Part shown: piece after piece, positions 1-8,325 of the stretch
Numbering within the stretch: the stretch's first letter is position 1
Layout of the letters: each line of letters opens with the position of its first letter
Assembly (NCBI GenBank): GCA_031257535.1
Contig: JAIROO010000104.1
Span: 1-32,614, forward strand
DNA length: 32,614 nucleotides
Reading direction: 5' to 3'
Source: Deltaproteobacteria bacterium
GTDB taxonomy: Bacteria > Desulfobacterota > Desulfarculia > Adiutricales > Adiutricaceae
Notes under the pieces: model-generated
Told to the model about the DNA's origin: nothing
The model's database searches: none
The model's input: the letters and a program-made list of their open reading frames with translations, nothing else
Position numbers and translations under genes: made by a program

Positions 1-151
1 AAACGCTGATTGGCATCTTTGGAATTCCCATTTATCACGTAAAAGCTTGACTTTTGCCAGGTCAATAGATTATTTATGCGCTAAATTTGCTATTTGTATA
101 TTATTTTATAATTTTATTAGACCTCATTCTACGCTCAGTAAACGTATTGAT
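1..151 (+). mobile_element. C-terminal tail of an IS transposase, cut by the left window edge
   Basis: The frame starting at base 2 is open from the window edge, so the TTG at 47 is not a real start. The translation contains an RKS-like stretch, 'SRKSLTFARSIDYL', followed by 'FYNFIRPHSTLS'. The YN-F-x-RPH-x-x-L pattern is typical of the end of DDE transposases, and the RKSL(S/T)F(S/A)-S piece resembles IS1-type InsB. At about base 152 the frame runs into DNA homologous to the macroglobulin gene, so the last ~33 codons, ending at a stop at 248-250, are not transposase. The junction suggests that the element end or a rearrangement sits there. The DDE-type tail is fairly secure; assignment to the IS1 family is tentative. 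The rest of the element, its inverted repeats and any target duplication are outside the window. Confidence 0.6.
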
Positions 152-508
152 CAGGTTTTGGCGACTTTAAGGCCCGAAGCTATTGGCTCGGGAGCTAAAG
201 TCGGGCCCCCAGAGACGGTTAAAGCCCACCAAGGTCGCCCCGCCCCTTGAACTTTTAAGGTCAGATCTTTCTCTAAGGCGCGGTCAGTTCTGGGCTGGAT
301 ATAGTAGCCATATCCATCTCCGAGCCCTGGCCTAAGACCGCTCTCTCGGCCGTGGTTAGCTCGGCGACCTAAGGGCTCGAGGCTTTTGGCCATTTTAGCG
401 TGAGTTTAGCCGCGTATTGATTCTCGCTCTCTAAGCTCTAGAGGGGACTCGGCTAAACCCCCGCTGGCTAGCTCCGGGAGCTTGACGTTATCTAAGGCGC
501 CTAAAAAG
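152..508 (-). pseudogene. Broken partial duplicate of the alpha-2-macroglobulin gene
   Basis: The DNA matches the 3' part of the large macroglobulin gene: 152 to about 390 corresponds to about 1749-1997, and about 405-508 to about 2140-2240. An internal stretch of roughly 140 bp is missing relative to the full gene. In translation the fragment has 'KDLTLKVQGAGRPW' and 'PTLAPEPIASGLKVAKT', nearly identical to residues near the C-terminus of the complete protein. The region between is scrambled by frameshifts, and there is no start or continuous frame. The left junction touches an IS transposase tail and the right junction supplies the end of the Sel1 gene, so this is a rearrangement remnant and not a gene. 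The remaining similarity is high enough to allow recombination with the full gene about 1.6 kb away. Confidence 0.85.
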
Positions 509-1043
509 ATTTGGAAACCTCTCGAAGGAAATTTATGGCTTCTTCGTCATTCTTATCCGCGGCCTTTTGAATCAACGTTAAGCCTTTGGCCTTGTTTAAA
601 GGAGCGCCTTGGCCGTAATAATAAATGAGCCCGAGTCTAAACTGGGCGCTGGCGTAGCCTTGGTCCGCGGCCTTTTGAAACCATTTTACGGCTTTGGCCT
701 TGTTTTCAAGACAACCTTCGCCAGAAAAATAAGCGTTGCCAAGGTTATATTGGGCGATATCCAGGCCTTGATCGGCGGCCTTTTGATACCATTTTATGCC
801 TTCGGCCTTGTCTTGTGGCACGCCTAGGCCGAAAAAATAACAATTGGCCATGCCTAACTGGCCCTTGGCGTGGCCTTGGTCCGCGCCCTTTTGAAACCAT
901 TTTACGGCTTCGACCAAATTTTTAGTCCCCAAGGAGTCGGACAAATACACGAGGCCAAGGTAAAACATCGCCTCGAGGTTACCTTTTTCGGCCATCTTTC
1001 CCAACATTTCCACCGCGAAATGACCCATCATAGCTTTTTCCAC
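501..1043 (-). CDS. Sel1-repeat (SLR/TPR-like) protein
   Basis: A 180-residue protein built almost entirely of Sel1-like repeats of about 36 residues. Recurrent cores are 'AVKWFQKGADQG', 'GIKWYQKAADQG' and 'AVKWFQKAADQG', each followed by 'A-x-x-x-LG-x-x-Y' and 'G-x-G' turns. Sel1 repeats form alpha-solenoids used for protein-protein contacts; no enzymatic activity is expected. No signal peptide is visible, so it is probably cytoplasmic unless the 5' end is incomplete. The ORF opens at GTG 1043; an ATG at 1031 with an upstream GGAAAA is an alternative start. The last codons and TAG stop overlap the macroglobulin fragment (501-508), so the original C-terminus has probably been replaced. A related, truncated Sel1 gene lies at 19750. 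The specific partner is unknown. Confidence 0.75.
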   Translation of the reverse strand: MEKAMMGHFAVEMLGKMAEKGNLEAMFYLGLVYLSDSLGTKNLVEAVKWFQKGADQGHAKGQLGMANCYFFGLGVPQDKAEGIKWYQKAADQGLDIAQYNLGNAYFSGEGCLENKAKAVKWFQKAADQGYASAQFRLGLIYYYGQGAPLNKAKGLTLIQKAADKNDEEAINFLREVSKSF

Positions 1044-1149
1044 TTTTTTTGAGGTTAGAGGCCTTTTAAAAAACTAATTTTTACTCTTAAATATCACGCG
1101 GGCCTTAACGTTTAGGCGCTAAGTCGCGTTCGCGTTTTCTGTCCGCGCG

Positions 1150-1200
1150 CGAGTTAAATAAAGAGGAGGACTGTTCGGCTCCGCCGGGAAGCCCTCCTCT
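1150..1200 (-). terminator. Rho-independent terminator of the macroglobulin gene
   Basis: On the minus strand AGAGGAGGG pairs with CCTCCTCT across a GC-rich loop (1162-1200), followed by a T-rich stretch (TTTATTTAA, about 1152-1161). It lies 8 bp beyond the TGA stop of the macroglobulin gene, exactly where its terminator is expected. Confidence 0.75.
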
Positions 1201-1207
1201 CTAAAGG

Positions 1208-4200
1208 TCACGGCTCTAGATTGGCTCGCTCTTGAGGGGCGAGGTTAGCGACCGTCACTTCTTCGCCCGCGTCTTTATCGTCGCCGCCGTCAGCGTCTTC
1301 GCTCTCGCTTCCGCGAGGGTCTTCCCCTTCGTTTTCGCCGTCTAGCTCTAGCCCGTCGTCTTCTGGGCCCGTCACTTTGAGCCGCCCAGTTGGGGTTACG
1401 GCCTTTTTCTCGGGTTGATACATGCCCTCGGCCACGGTGGGCGGCAGAACAAACTCCCCGGCCGTGACCGCGCTTAAGACGTAAGATATCGTCGCCGAGC
1501 CATTTAACTGGTCAATAATCGCGATCACCCGGTCTTCCCTAACCTCGGCCCGGGCGGAGGTTTGGGACTCGTCGTCTAACCGAGGGTTTAAGGCCTCCAA
1601 CCCGCCTGGTAAAAGGTCAGCCACCACCACGTTTTGCGTCTTAGTCGGGGATTCTAGGGTAATCGCGACCGTCACTTTCTGACCTTTGGCGAGGGTGACG
1701 TCCGGGGCCGCGCCGTCGCTTAAAGAAAAAATCCTACCGTCGACTGTCCAGGTTTTGGCGACTTTAAGGCCCGAAGCTATTGGCTCGGGAGCTAAAGTCG
1801 GGACCCCGGAGACGGTTAAAGCGTACCAGGGTCGCCCTGCCCCTTGAACTTTTAAGGTCAGATCTTTATCTAAGGCGGCCGTCAGTTCTGGGCTAGAGAT
1901 AGTCGCCATATCCATCTCCGAGCCCTGACCTAAGACCGCCGCTTCGGCCGTGGTTAGCTCGGCGACGTAGGGTTCGAGGCTTTTGGCCATTTTGAGGTAA
2001 CTGGCTAAAGCCCACAGAGCCATGGCGTTTTCTTGGGTCGTGCGCCATTGCCCCGCCGCCCCGTTCTTAGCCACCGCCGCCGCTAGCTCCTTTGTTCTTG
2101 TGGCTAAAGGGTCCACCGTGGCCCAGGCTAGCAATAGTAAAGCCGCGTTTCGTTCCTCGCTCTCTAGGCTCGAGCGGTACTCGGCTAAACTCACGCTGGC
2201 TAGATCCGGGAGCTTAAAGTTATCTAAGGCCCCTAAAAAGGCGGAGGACCCGGCCTTTAAGCTTTTGGCGGCGGCCAGATTTATCCGCGCCGAGACCGAT
2301 AAGCCCGGGCTTCTTTCCTCTAAGGCGTTAATCCAGCCGTCGCGATACTCCCCGTTTAAAGCCAAAACGTAAAGAGCGTAAGCTTTGGTGGCTAAAACGT
2401 ATTCCGAGTAATAAGAGTCGCTCTCGCTCCGCCGCTCGACGCCACTTCGCAAGTAGTTTTTTAAATAACCTAAAGCGTCCTCCAAAAGGCCAGACGGCAA
2501 TTCGATCTCTTTTTTAGCCTCGGTTAAAAAGTGGGCCGCGTAAACCGTGCCCCATTCGTAAATCTCGCTCCCGCCGGGCCAGAAAGACAGACCGCCCAAA
2601 ACGGTTTGGCTAGTGGCTAGCCTTTTGACGGCCTCGATCAAACCGTCTTTAACGATAAGCTCCTGTTTTTGGCTTAAACGGCCTAAAGTCGGGGCGGCCA
2701 GAAAAGCGAAGGCTTTAGAGACCGTCTGCTCTAAGCAGCCGTAAGGGTACTCGGTCAGATAGGCCGAGGCCCGATTGGCGCTGACCCAAGGTCCGGCGGC
2801 TAGGCTAAAAGACCCTTTGGTCGTTCCGGCCAAAAAGTCTTGGCTCGGCGGCGTTAAAGTCGTTAAGGGTCCAGTCACGACCCCGGTTAAACTCCGGGTT
2901 AGCCGAGGATAAGGGGGTCTAACCACCGTGGTCGCGGCTTGGCTAAAGGTCTGGCCTTGGTACTGACCGGTCACGACGAGCTCAGCCGGGCCAGCCGCGA
3001 CTTCCCCAAGCTCGCTTAAGGCTTTTAACTTTAAGTTAAAAACCCGACTGTCGCCCGGATTAAGATCTAAGGTTACGCTGCCTTGGCTAAAACCTTGGGG
3101 TTCTTCGGCTAATGACAAGGGCCCTTTAAAGCTTAAGCTTAAGGTAATAGGGCTTTTAACCGCGGAAGGGGCCAGATAAACCCGGACCGGAACTTCCAAG
3201 CGATCCGTGGGAGCCAAAGCTAAAGGTAAGTTGGGCTCCACGGTGACCGCCCGGACGATGGGCATTTTTTCCTCTAAATAACCATAAGAAGACTCATGGC
3301 TCGCCACAATCGTTAAACGGCCTAAACCGCTATACTCGGGGATGTCTAACTGGACCTCCCCCAACCCGTCGGGCCCTATAACTACCGTGGGGGCGAAGGT
3401 CGTTAACAGCTCTTGGCGCCTTTGAAATGGCGAAAAAAGTCCGGCCCGCTCGTCGCCCCCGCCTGGAGTTAAAAAGGGATAGATCTTTTCTTCTAAAGGC
3501 AAGAGCAAGTCGCGGATCTCATACAAATGGCTGAGTAAACTCCGACTGGCCAGAAAATACGGCCCGGGCTCGGGGATCCGGTAACCATTTAAAGACAAGA
3601 TCCCCTCGTCGACCAGAGCTATGGCCACCTCCCCCGGGCTCGGGGCGCCACTTGGGTCTTGAAGTTTTATTTTTATAGTCGTTTTAGACCCTGGGGTTAA
3701 TTTTGGGGGCTCGGCGAGACTAACTTCTAAGTGGTTCTGGGCCCTATCCTTTTCTAAGCTAACCTGACCGTAAGCGAAAAAGCGACTTTGCCCGGCGGTT
3801 AGCGGTCGAACTAAGGTCGCCGACAGCATGGCGTTGGTAGCCAGATTTTTGGGGACGGGCAAATTAACCGTGGTTAAAGAGTCGTTAATGGTTAAAATCC
3901 GCGACCACAGAACCTCGTCCGTCTCCAAAGTCAGCCACAAGGTTCCGTTAAAAGGAGCTATAAGGGTGGCCTTAGCTTCGGCCCCTGGTCGATAAGCGGC
4001 CTGGTCTAACGTGACGACCACCTGGTCTTCGGGCGGGGGCTCTTCGCTAACGACCGCCTCGCCAACCACCCTAAAGCGGCGGGTTGACTCCTCGGATTGG
4101 CCCGGGAAGCTCGCCGTGATCTGATACTCGCCCGTCGCCTCGACCGTTAGGGGAACCACGGCTCGGCCAGCCGCTAACTGGACCTCGCCGGTAAAAATCG

Positions 4201-7200
4201 GGCTCAGCTCCTCGGTCGCGCGGCGATAAACCCGGCCATAACGCGCCTCCGTATAATAGCGGGGTTTAACCACGGCCACGGTCACGTTTAAGCTAGTCAG
4301 GTCGGCCGCTGGCTCGCCGGTGGCGGCGTTGATGGCCGCGAGCTCATACTCGAACTTCTGGCCAACGACCGCGGCCTTCGGAGCCTTAAACCCAATAACC
4401 CTGGGCCTTGGTCGCCAGTGGACGGTCTCGGAGAGGCCCTCCCAGCGGCCGCTGTCGGCTTGGACCCTTAAATTTAAATTTACGTCGACGAAATTGGGGA
4501 AATAGCCGTGATTTAAAGCCGGCTGAAAAGAGATGGCCGCCTCTCCTTCCTCGTCCAAAAGCCCCTCTCTCTCCAAGACCGTCTCGCTAAACCCGCCTAT
4601 TTTGGGCCCAGAAAAATCAAACCCTAAAAACGCTGGAAAAGAATAGGAGCCTAAAACGGCTTTGGCCGTCAACTCGTAGTTAAGGTTCTCCCCTTTGGCC
4701 CCAAAAAGATATTTAGCTAAAGCCGTGGCCACGATGGTCGGATTGTCGCCTTCGTAAGTCGTGGGGTCAGGCTTTAAGGTTAAAGCCAACCGCGGGGGGA
4801 CAAAGTCTTCAATCGTTAACCTGGCCTCGGTTAAGAAACCCTCTTGACCCGGCAAAATCAAGCGAACTTTGGCTGGCCCCACCCGAATGGAAAAAGGCAG
4901 CTTAGCCGAGAAATCCAAAGAGCCACTTAAGCTAACCACGCTCCGACCCTCGGCGATGGTCCGGTCGTTGGCGTCCAAAACTCGCCACAAAACCGGAAAC
5001 GCCTCTTTGGGCGGGAGGCCACTTTTATCCCGAATAAAGGCTTTGACCATAATGGTCTCCCCGGGTTTCCACAGATCCCGGGGTAAAAAGGCGAAGGCTT
5101 CGTAACCTTTGGCTAAAAAGGGCCGACCCTCGCCCCGCGCGGTGGGCAGATAACCGCCTTGGCCGTCAAACCATTTAACCGGACTCTCTTGCCAATAAAC
5201 GTTAAAACCTGGCTCGTAAGCGTCTTTTTGGCCTTCGCTTAAGAGCAAGTAACTTAAATCCCCGTCTTTTTCGGCGATTATAAAGGCCGCTTCTTTTTCG
5301 CCCACATTCGCGGTGGCCAAACCCTTGGCGTCCGTGACTCCAGACCAGATCACCTGGTTGGCTTTATCGTAAAATTTAAGGGCGACTTTGGGTAAGGCCG
5401 CGGCCGTATTTAAACTGGTGACTAAGACCAGGGTTTGCGTCGGGGTGACTTTAGCGCTTAAGCCTAAGTCCGAGACCACCACTGGTAAATACCTTTGGGG
5501 CGAATCGACAAAATCTTCGGCCTCAAAATCTAAGGTTTTATAATCAGTCGTAAAACTCCCGTAACTTAAGACCGCGGCCAGGGACCCCTCTTCATTTTGG
5601 ACCAAGGGGGTGAGTTTTAATAAGTACGCCCCGGCTTTTTCGCCTAAGGATTCCTTTAGATCCAATAAGCGCTCAAAACTAGCCCCGCCCAAATCGCCTA
5701 ACGGAACCTCAAAATCCACGTGGCTTTTAGCTAAGCGTAAGCCGACTTTGACTCGATCCCTTTGGCCCAAAAGCGGGCTCACGTTTAAAATGGCCGGCAG
5801 ATTGTTTTCGTAAATTTTAAAGGCTTGAAAACGGACGGAATGGACTTCCCGTCCAGCGATTTTAACCAAAAGATCTCTTTTAGGGCTTAAGTAGCGACCT
5901 TGACCGGTAAAGGTGAGGCGCGCGCCCGTTCCGGCCTCAACTTCGGCGAGAAACTCCCTTTTCTCGGTTAAAACCCCACCTCGAGACCTTAACCCGGGTA
6001 AAAGAATAATTTTAACGGGTCGGTCGCGGGAAAAGTCAGCCTTAATCCTCATCAAGTTGCCATTAACCAAAGTCGAGGTAAAAGGGATGGCCGGCTCTAA
6101 ACGAATATAAGGTTTAAGGTCTCCGACGATCTCCGAGCCGCGGGTCCAAATCTCGAAATACGGCTCCCAAGGAAAGGCCTCCTCTTGCCTTAAGCCGCCC
6201 CCGCCGACGATAAAGTCGTTATAGACCTGCCGCTTAAGGCTCGCTTCCGCGATCCGACTCGCCCCGTCGGCGCTGACTAAGTTATTGAGGATGGCCACGA
6301 TATGGTTCCCATTATTCAAAGGCCGGCTCGTTTTAAGGCTTACCGTTAAACCCGCGTTCCCCAGCTCCCCTAACTCATAATCTATGGGACTCCAGTCGGG
6401 GTAATGGATCGAATTCGCCGATTCGCGGGCGGAAGAAGGCGATCCAGAGCGCGACAAAACTTTTAAACTTAAAGCCGAGGCTAAGGCGTTCAGGGCGATG
6501 GGTTTATTAAAGGCTAAAGTCGCTTCCTGCCGACCATCGGTCGTAAACTCCCCTAACTGAAAACTTAGAAAGCGGAAACGGTCGAGGTAAAAAGCCTTTT
6601 CGTTAAACGGCCGCCATTGTTTTTCTTCCTCGCTCAATAATAAATCGCCAGCGTCGCTATAAGCCCAAAAGCGACCAACTAAATCTTGGACTTTTTCCTG
6701 GCCTAGCCCCACAAACCCTTGGTTAAAGGCCAAAGCCAGCTTTTGGTCCACCAACTGGGCGGCGTACTCCGTTGGCGAGAGGTAAAACTCGACCTCAAAA
6801 GTCTCCGGCGACGTCCACTGACCTCTGGCCGCCCCTTTATAGTCTGGGAAAGTGAAAGGAATCGCTAAATTATCCGCGTCTAAGGGGAGTTTTGGCCCGA
6901 CCGTCTCTTCTTTAACTAGCGGTCGGTTGAATTGAAACGTTAAAGACGCCCGCTCATAGCCAGCCGAGGCTTTAACTCGGCCTTGAAAAGGCTTGGGGCT
7001 AATCACCGCGGTCAAGTCTTTGATGGCGACTTGGGGCGCGAAAATGTCGCCTGGGTCCGACTCATAGGTCAAGACGTCAGTTAGGAGGTCGGGTTTAAGG
7101 CTTATGGTCAAGGGTTTAGCCACCAAAGCGGCCTGAAACTCGCTTAAGGTCAGATCCGTTAAGATCCTTAAAGAGCGCCCCGGGACCCGCCAGAAGACTT

Positions 7201-7861
7201 GAACTTCGGGCCAGTCGACGGTCACCGGGCTCTCCTCGGCGGTCAAAAGTTTTTCGACTAGGTTTTTGGAGTCGTCGATCAAAATGTCGTTACTTAAAAT
7301 CAACTCCAAAGCCATGACGCGCCGGGTCCGATTCAAAGACCCTTTGGGGATGACCATATTAAAATTTAACTTTATCTCGCGTGAACTAGATAATAGTTCA
7401 GATATATTAGAGGCTTTTCTGTTCAAATATCTATTTACATATTGGCTGGTCACTTTAGGTTCCGCCCCGCCTTTGGCTTCTGGGTCCGCGGCTTTCGCGG
7501 CGGGAGCGGCCTCCGCGGCGGGGGTGGCCTCCGCGGTGGGGGTGGCCTCCGCGGCGGATGCGGCCTCTGGGGTCGGGGCGGCCTCTGGGGTCGGGGCGGC
7601 CTCTGGGGTCGGGGCGGTTTTCGCGGCGGGAGCGGCATCCGCGGCGGGAGCGGCCTTTGGGGTCGGGGCGGTTTTCGCGGCGGGGGCGGTTTTGGCGGTC
7701 GGAGCGGCTTTGGGGCCAGTCCCCGGCCGAGGCGTGGCCATTTGAGTCGCGTTTTGGGACCGCGAAAGAAAAAACCAAGCCCCGCCCAAAGCCAGGACCA
7801 AGATCAGCAAAAGCCAGATTTTCCGGCTGGCGGGTTTTTCCGTCCTTTGTTCCGTCATCAA
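1208..7861 (-). CDS. Bacterial alpha-2-macroglobulin family protein with intact thioester site (YfhM-like)
   Basis: A 2217-residue envelope protein. Bacterial alpha-2-macroglobulins trap proteases in the periplasm through an internal Cys-Gln thioester. The thioester motif 'YGCLEQT' is present, with Cys at residue 1709. Upstream regions fit the MG beta-sandwich/bait array, e.g. 'LWKPGETIMVKAFIRDKSG' near the middle, and the region after the thioester fits the TED alpha-barrel. Residues ~14-32 form one hydrophobic segment after positive residues. There is no lipobox Cys, so it is a signal-anchored or cleaved form, not the usual lipoprotein. An Ala/Pro/Thr/Glu repeat linker follows (~45-130), and a very acidic Asp/Glu tail of about 50 residues ends the protein. 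Start: ATG 7861 preceded by GAGG at good spacing. It lies downstream of pbpC on the same strand; the yfhM-pbpC pairing is well known and suggests cooperation at sites of wall damage. Family size is usually ~1500-1900, so it is long. Confidence 0.93.
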   Translation of the reverse strand: MMTEQRTEKPASRKIWLLLILVLALGGAWFFLSRSQNATQMATPRPGTGPKAAPTAKTAPAAKTAPTPKAAPAADAAPAAKTAPTPEAAPTPEAAPTPEAASAAEATPTAEATPAAEAAPAAKAADPEAKGGAEPKVTSQYVNRYLNRKASNISELLSSSREIKLNFNMVIPKGSLNRTRRVMALELILSNDILIDDSKNLVEKLLTAEESPVTVDWPEVQVFWRVPGRSLRILTDLTLSEFQAALVAKPLTISLKPDLLTDVLTYESDPGDIFAPQVAIKDLTAVISPKPFQGRVKASAGYERASLTFQFNRPLVKEETVGPKLPLDADNLAIPFTFPDYKGAARGQWTSPETFEVEFYLSPTEYAAQLVDQKLALAFNQGFVGLGQEKVQDLVGRFWAYSDAGDLLLSEEEKQWRPFNEKAFYLDRFRFLSFQLGEFTTDGRQEATLAFNKPIALNALASALSLKVLSRSGSPSSARESANSIHYPDWSPIDYELGELGNAGLTVSLKTSRPLNNGNHIVAILNNLVSADGASRIAEASLKRQVYNDFIVGGGGLRQEEAFPWEPYFEIWTRGSEIVGDLKPYIRLEPAIPFTSTLVNGNLMRIKADFSRDRPVKIILLPGLRSRGGVLTEKREFLAEVEAGTGARLTFTGQGRYLSPKRDLLVKIAGREVHSVRFQAFKIYENNLPAILNVSPLLGQRDRVKVGLRLAKSHVDFEVPLGDLGGASFERLLDLKESLGEKAGAYLLKLTPLVQNEEGSLAAVLSYGSFTTDYKTLDFEAEDFVDSPQRYLPVVVSDLGLSAKVTPTQTLVLVTSLNTAAALPKVALKFYDKANQVIWSGVTDAKGLATANVGEKEAAFIIAEKDGDLSYLLLSEGQKDAYEPGFNVYWQESPVKWFDGQGGYLPTARGEGRPFLAKGYEAFAFLPRDLWKPGETIMVKAFIRDKSGLPPKEAFPVLWRVLDANDRTIAEGRSVVSLSGSLDFSAKLPFSIRVGPAKVRLILPGQEGFLTEARLTIEDFVPPRLALTLKPDPTTYEGDNPTIVATALAKYLFGAKGENLNYELTAKAVLGSYSFPAFLGFDFSGPKIGGFSETVLEREGLLDEEGEAAISFQPALNHGYFPNFVDVNLNLRVQADSGRWEGLSETVHWRPRPRVIGFKAPKAAVVGQKFEYELAAINAATGEPAADLTSLNVTVAVVKPRYYTEARYGRVYRRATEELSPIFTGEVQLAAGRAVVPLTVEATGEYQITASFPGQSEESTRRFRVVGEAVVSEEPPPEDQVVVTLDQAAYRPGAEAKATLIAPFNGTLWLTLETDEVLWSRILTINDSLTTVNLPVPKNLATNAMLSATLVRPLTAGQSRFFAYGQVSLEKDRAQNHLEVSLAEPPKLTPGSKTTIKIKLQDPSGAPSPGEVAIALVDEGILSLNGYRIPEPGPYFLASRSLLSHLYEIRDLLLPLEEKIYPFLTPGGGDERAGLFSPFQRRQELLTTFAPTVVIGPDGLGEVQLDIPEYSGLGRLTIVASHESSYGYLEEKMPIVRAVTVEPNLPLALAPTDRLEVPVRVYLAPSAVKSPITLSLSFKGPLSLAEEPQGFSQGSVTLDLNPGDSRVFNLKLKALSELGEVAAGPAELVVTGQYQGQTFSQAATTVVRPPYPRLTRSLTGVVTGPLTTLTPPSQDFLAGTTKGSFSLAAGPWVSANRASAYLTEYPYGCLEQTVSKAFAFLAAPTLGRLSQKQELIVKDGLIEAVKRLATSQTVLGGLSFWPGGSEIYEWGTVYAAHFLTEAKKEIELPSGLLEDALGYLKNYLRSGVERRSESDSYYSEYVLATKAYALYVLALNGEYRDGWINALEERSPGLSVSARINLAAAKSLKAGSSAFLGALDNFKLPDLASVSLAEYRSSLESEERNAALLLLAWATVDPLATRTKELAAAVAKNGAAGQWRTTQENAMALWALASYLKMAKSLEPYVAELTTAEAAVLGQGSEMDMATISSPELTAALDKDLTLKVQGAGRPWYALTVSGVPTLAPEPIASGLKVAKTWTVDGRIFSLSDGAAPDVTLAKGQKVTVAITLESPTKTQNVVVADLLPGGLEALNPRLDDESQTSARAEVREDRVIAIIDQLNGSATISYVLSAVTAGEFVLPPTVAEGMYQPEKKAVTPTGRLKVTGPEDDGLELDGENEGEDPRGSESEDADGGDDKDAGEEVTVANLAPQERANLEP
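7485..7715 (-). repeat. Low-complexity Ala/Pro-coding repeat in the macroglobulin linker
   Basis: Degenerate repeats of about 15-18 bp (clearest as three tandem 'gcggcctctggggtcggg' units at about 7560-7613) encode AAPTPE/AAPAAK-type hexapeptides. They form the flexible linker between membrane segment and globular body. Long artefact ORFs appear in all frames here because of the simple composition. Confidence 0.85.
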
Positions 7862-8123
7862 ATCCTCGCTAAGAAAAAGGGGTAGAATTCAACTTTCAAA
7901 TTTATAAGCGACAATTATTTAGATAATTGTTTGTTATTACTGTTTAATATCATATCAAAATTAATTTAAGATCCTATATAATGTTTTTTGTTTTATATTA
8001 TATCTTAACCATGCTCTTAACTTAACTTTTCTAGGCAATAAATTATTTTTATAATAGTAGGGCCCCAAAAAAGATCTTCGCCATCGAATGGCGCCGAACT
8101 AATCGCCCCCGCCTGACCTAAGA

Positions 8124-8155
8124 CCTTAATGACTTAAACCCTTAATGACTTAAAC
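8124..8155. repeat. Perfect 16-bp tandem duplication
   Basis: The unit 'ccttaatgacttaaac' occurs twice head to tail, 8124-8139 and 8140-8155, with no mismatch. It may be a simple slippage product or a pair of regulator sites upstream of the macroglobulin gene. Confidence 0.85.
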
Positions 8156-8207
8156 GGTCAGCTTACCCTAACTAATTCTAATTCGCAAAGAGAGATTCGC
8201 GAGCCTT

Positions 8208-8253
8208 AGTAAAAACCCGCTTTGAAATTTTAGGCCCGAAGTTCTACTATATA
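8208..8253 (-). repeat. Dispersed ~50-bp intergenic repeat, copy 1
   Basis: Read on the minus strand it runs from TATATAGTAGAA through CCTAAAATTTCAAAG to GGGTTTTTACT, matching the copies at 18421, 20410 and 20650. It is oriented toward the macroglobulin gene. Confidence 0.6.
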
Positions 8254-8325
8254 AGCGATTTCAAAATAAAATAGACTACTATATAGCCACCATAAGACGC
8301 CCGCTAAACCACCAAAACGCGTCGC

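Larger units (their letters stand above)
7862..8325. other. AT-rich gap between macroglobulin and pbpC genes
   Basis: 464 bp with no credible ORF. It contains a perfect tandem 16-bp duplication (8124-8155), one dispersed-repeat copy (8208-8253) and a second CTACTATATA motif near 8276. The macroglobulin gene probably has its own promoter here, so the two genes need not be one operon. No intrinsic terminator for pbpC was recognised. Confidence 0.6.

Noticed and set aside
2022-6110. Plus-strand ORFs of 60-116 residues inside the macroglobulin gene
   Set aside because: Antisense shadows of a well-supported long gene, with no ribosome sites or recognisable domains.
7442-7885. Several overlapping ORFs on both strands in the Ala/Pro repeat region
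   Set aside because: They are frame shadows of the low-complexity linker of the macroglobulin gene, with extreme G/R or P/R composition.
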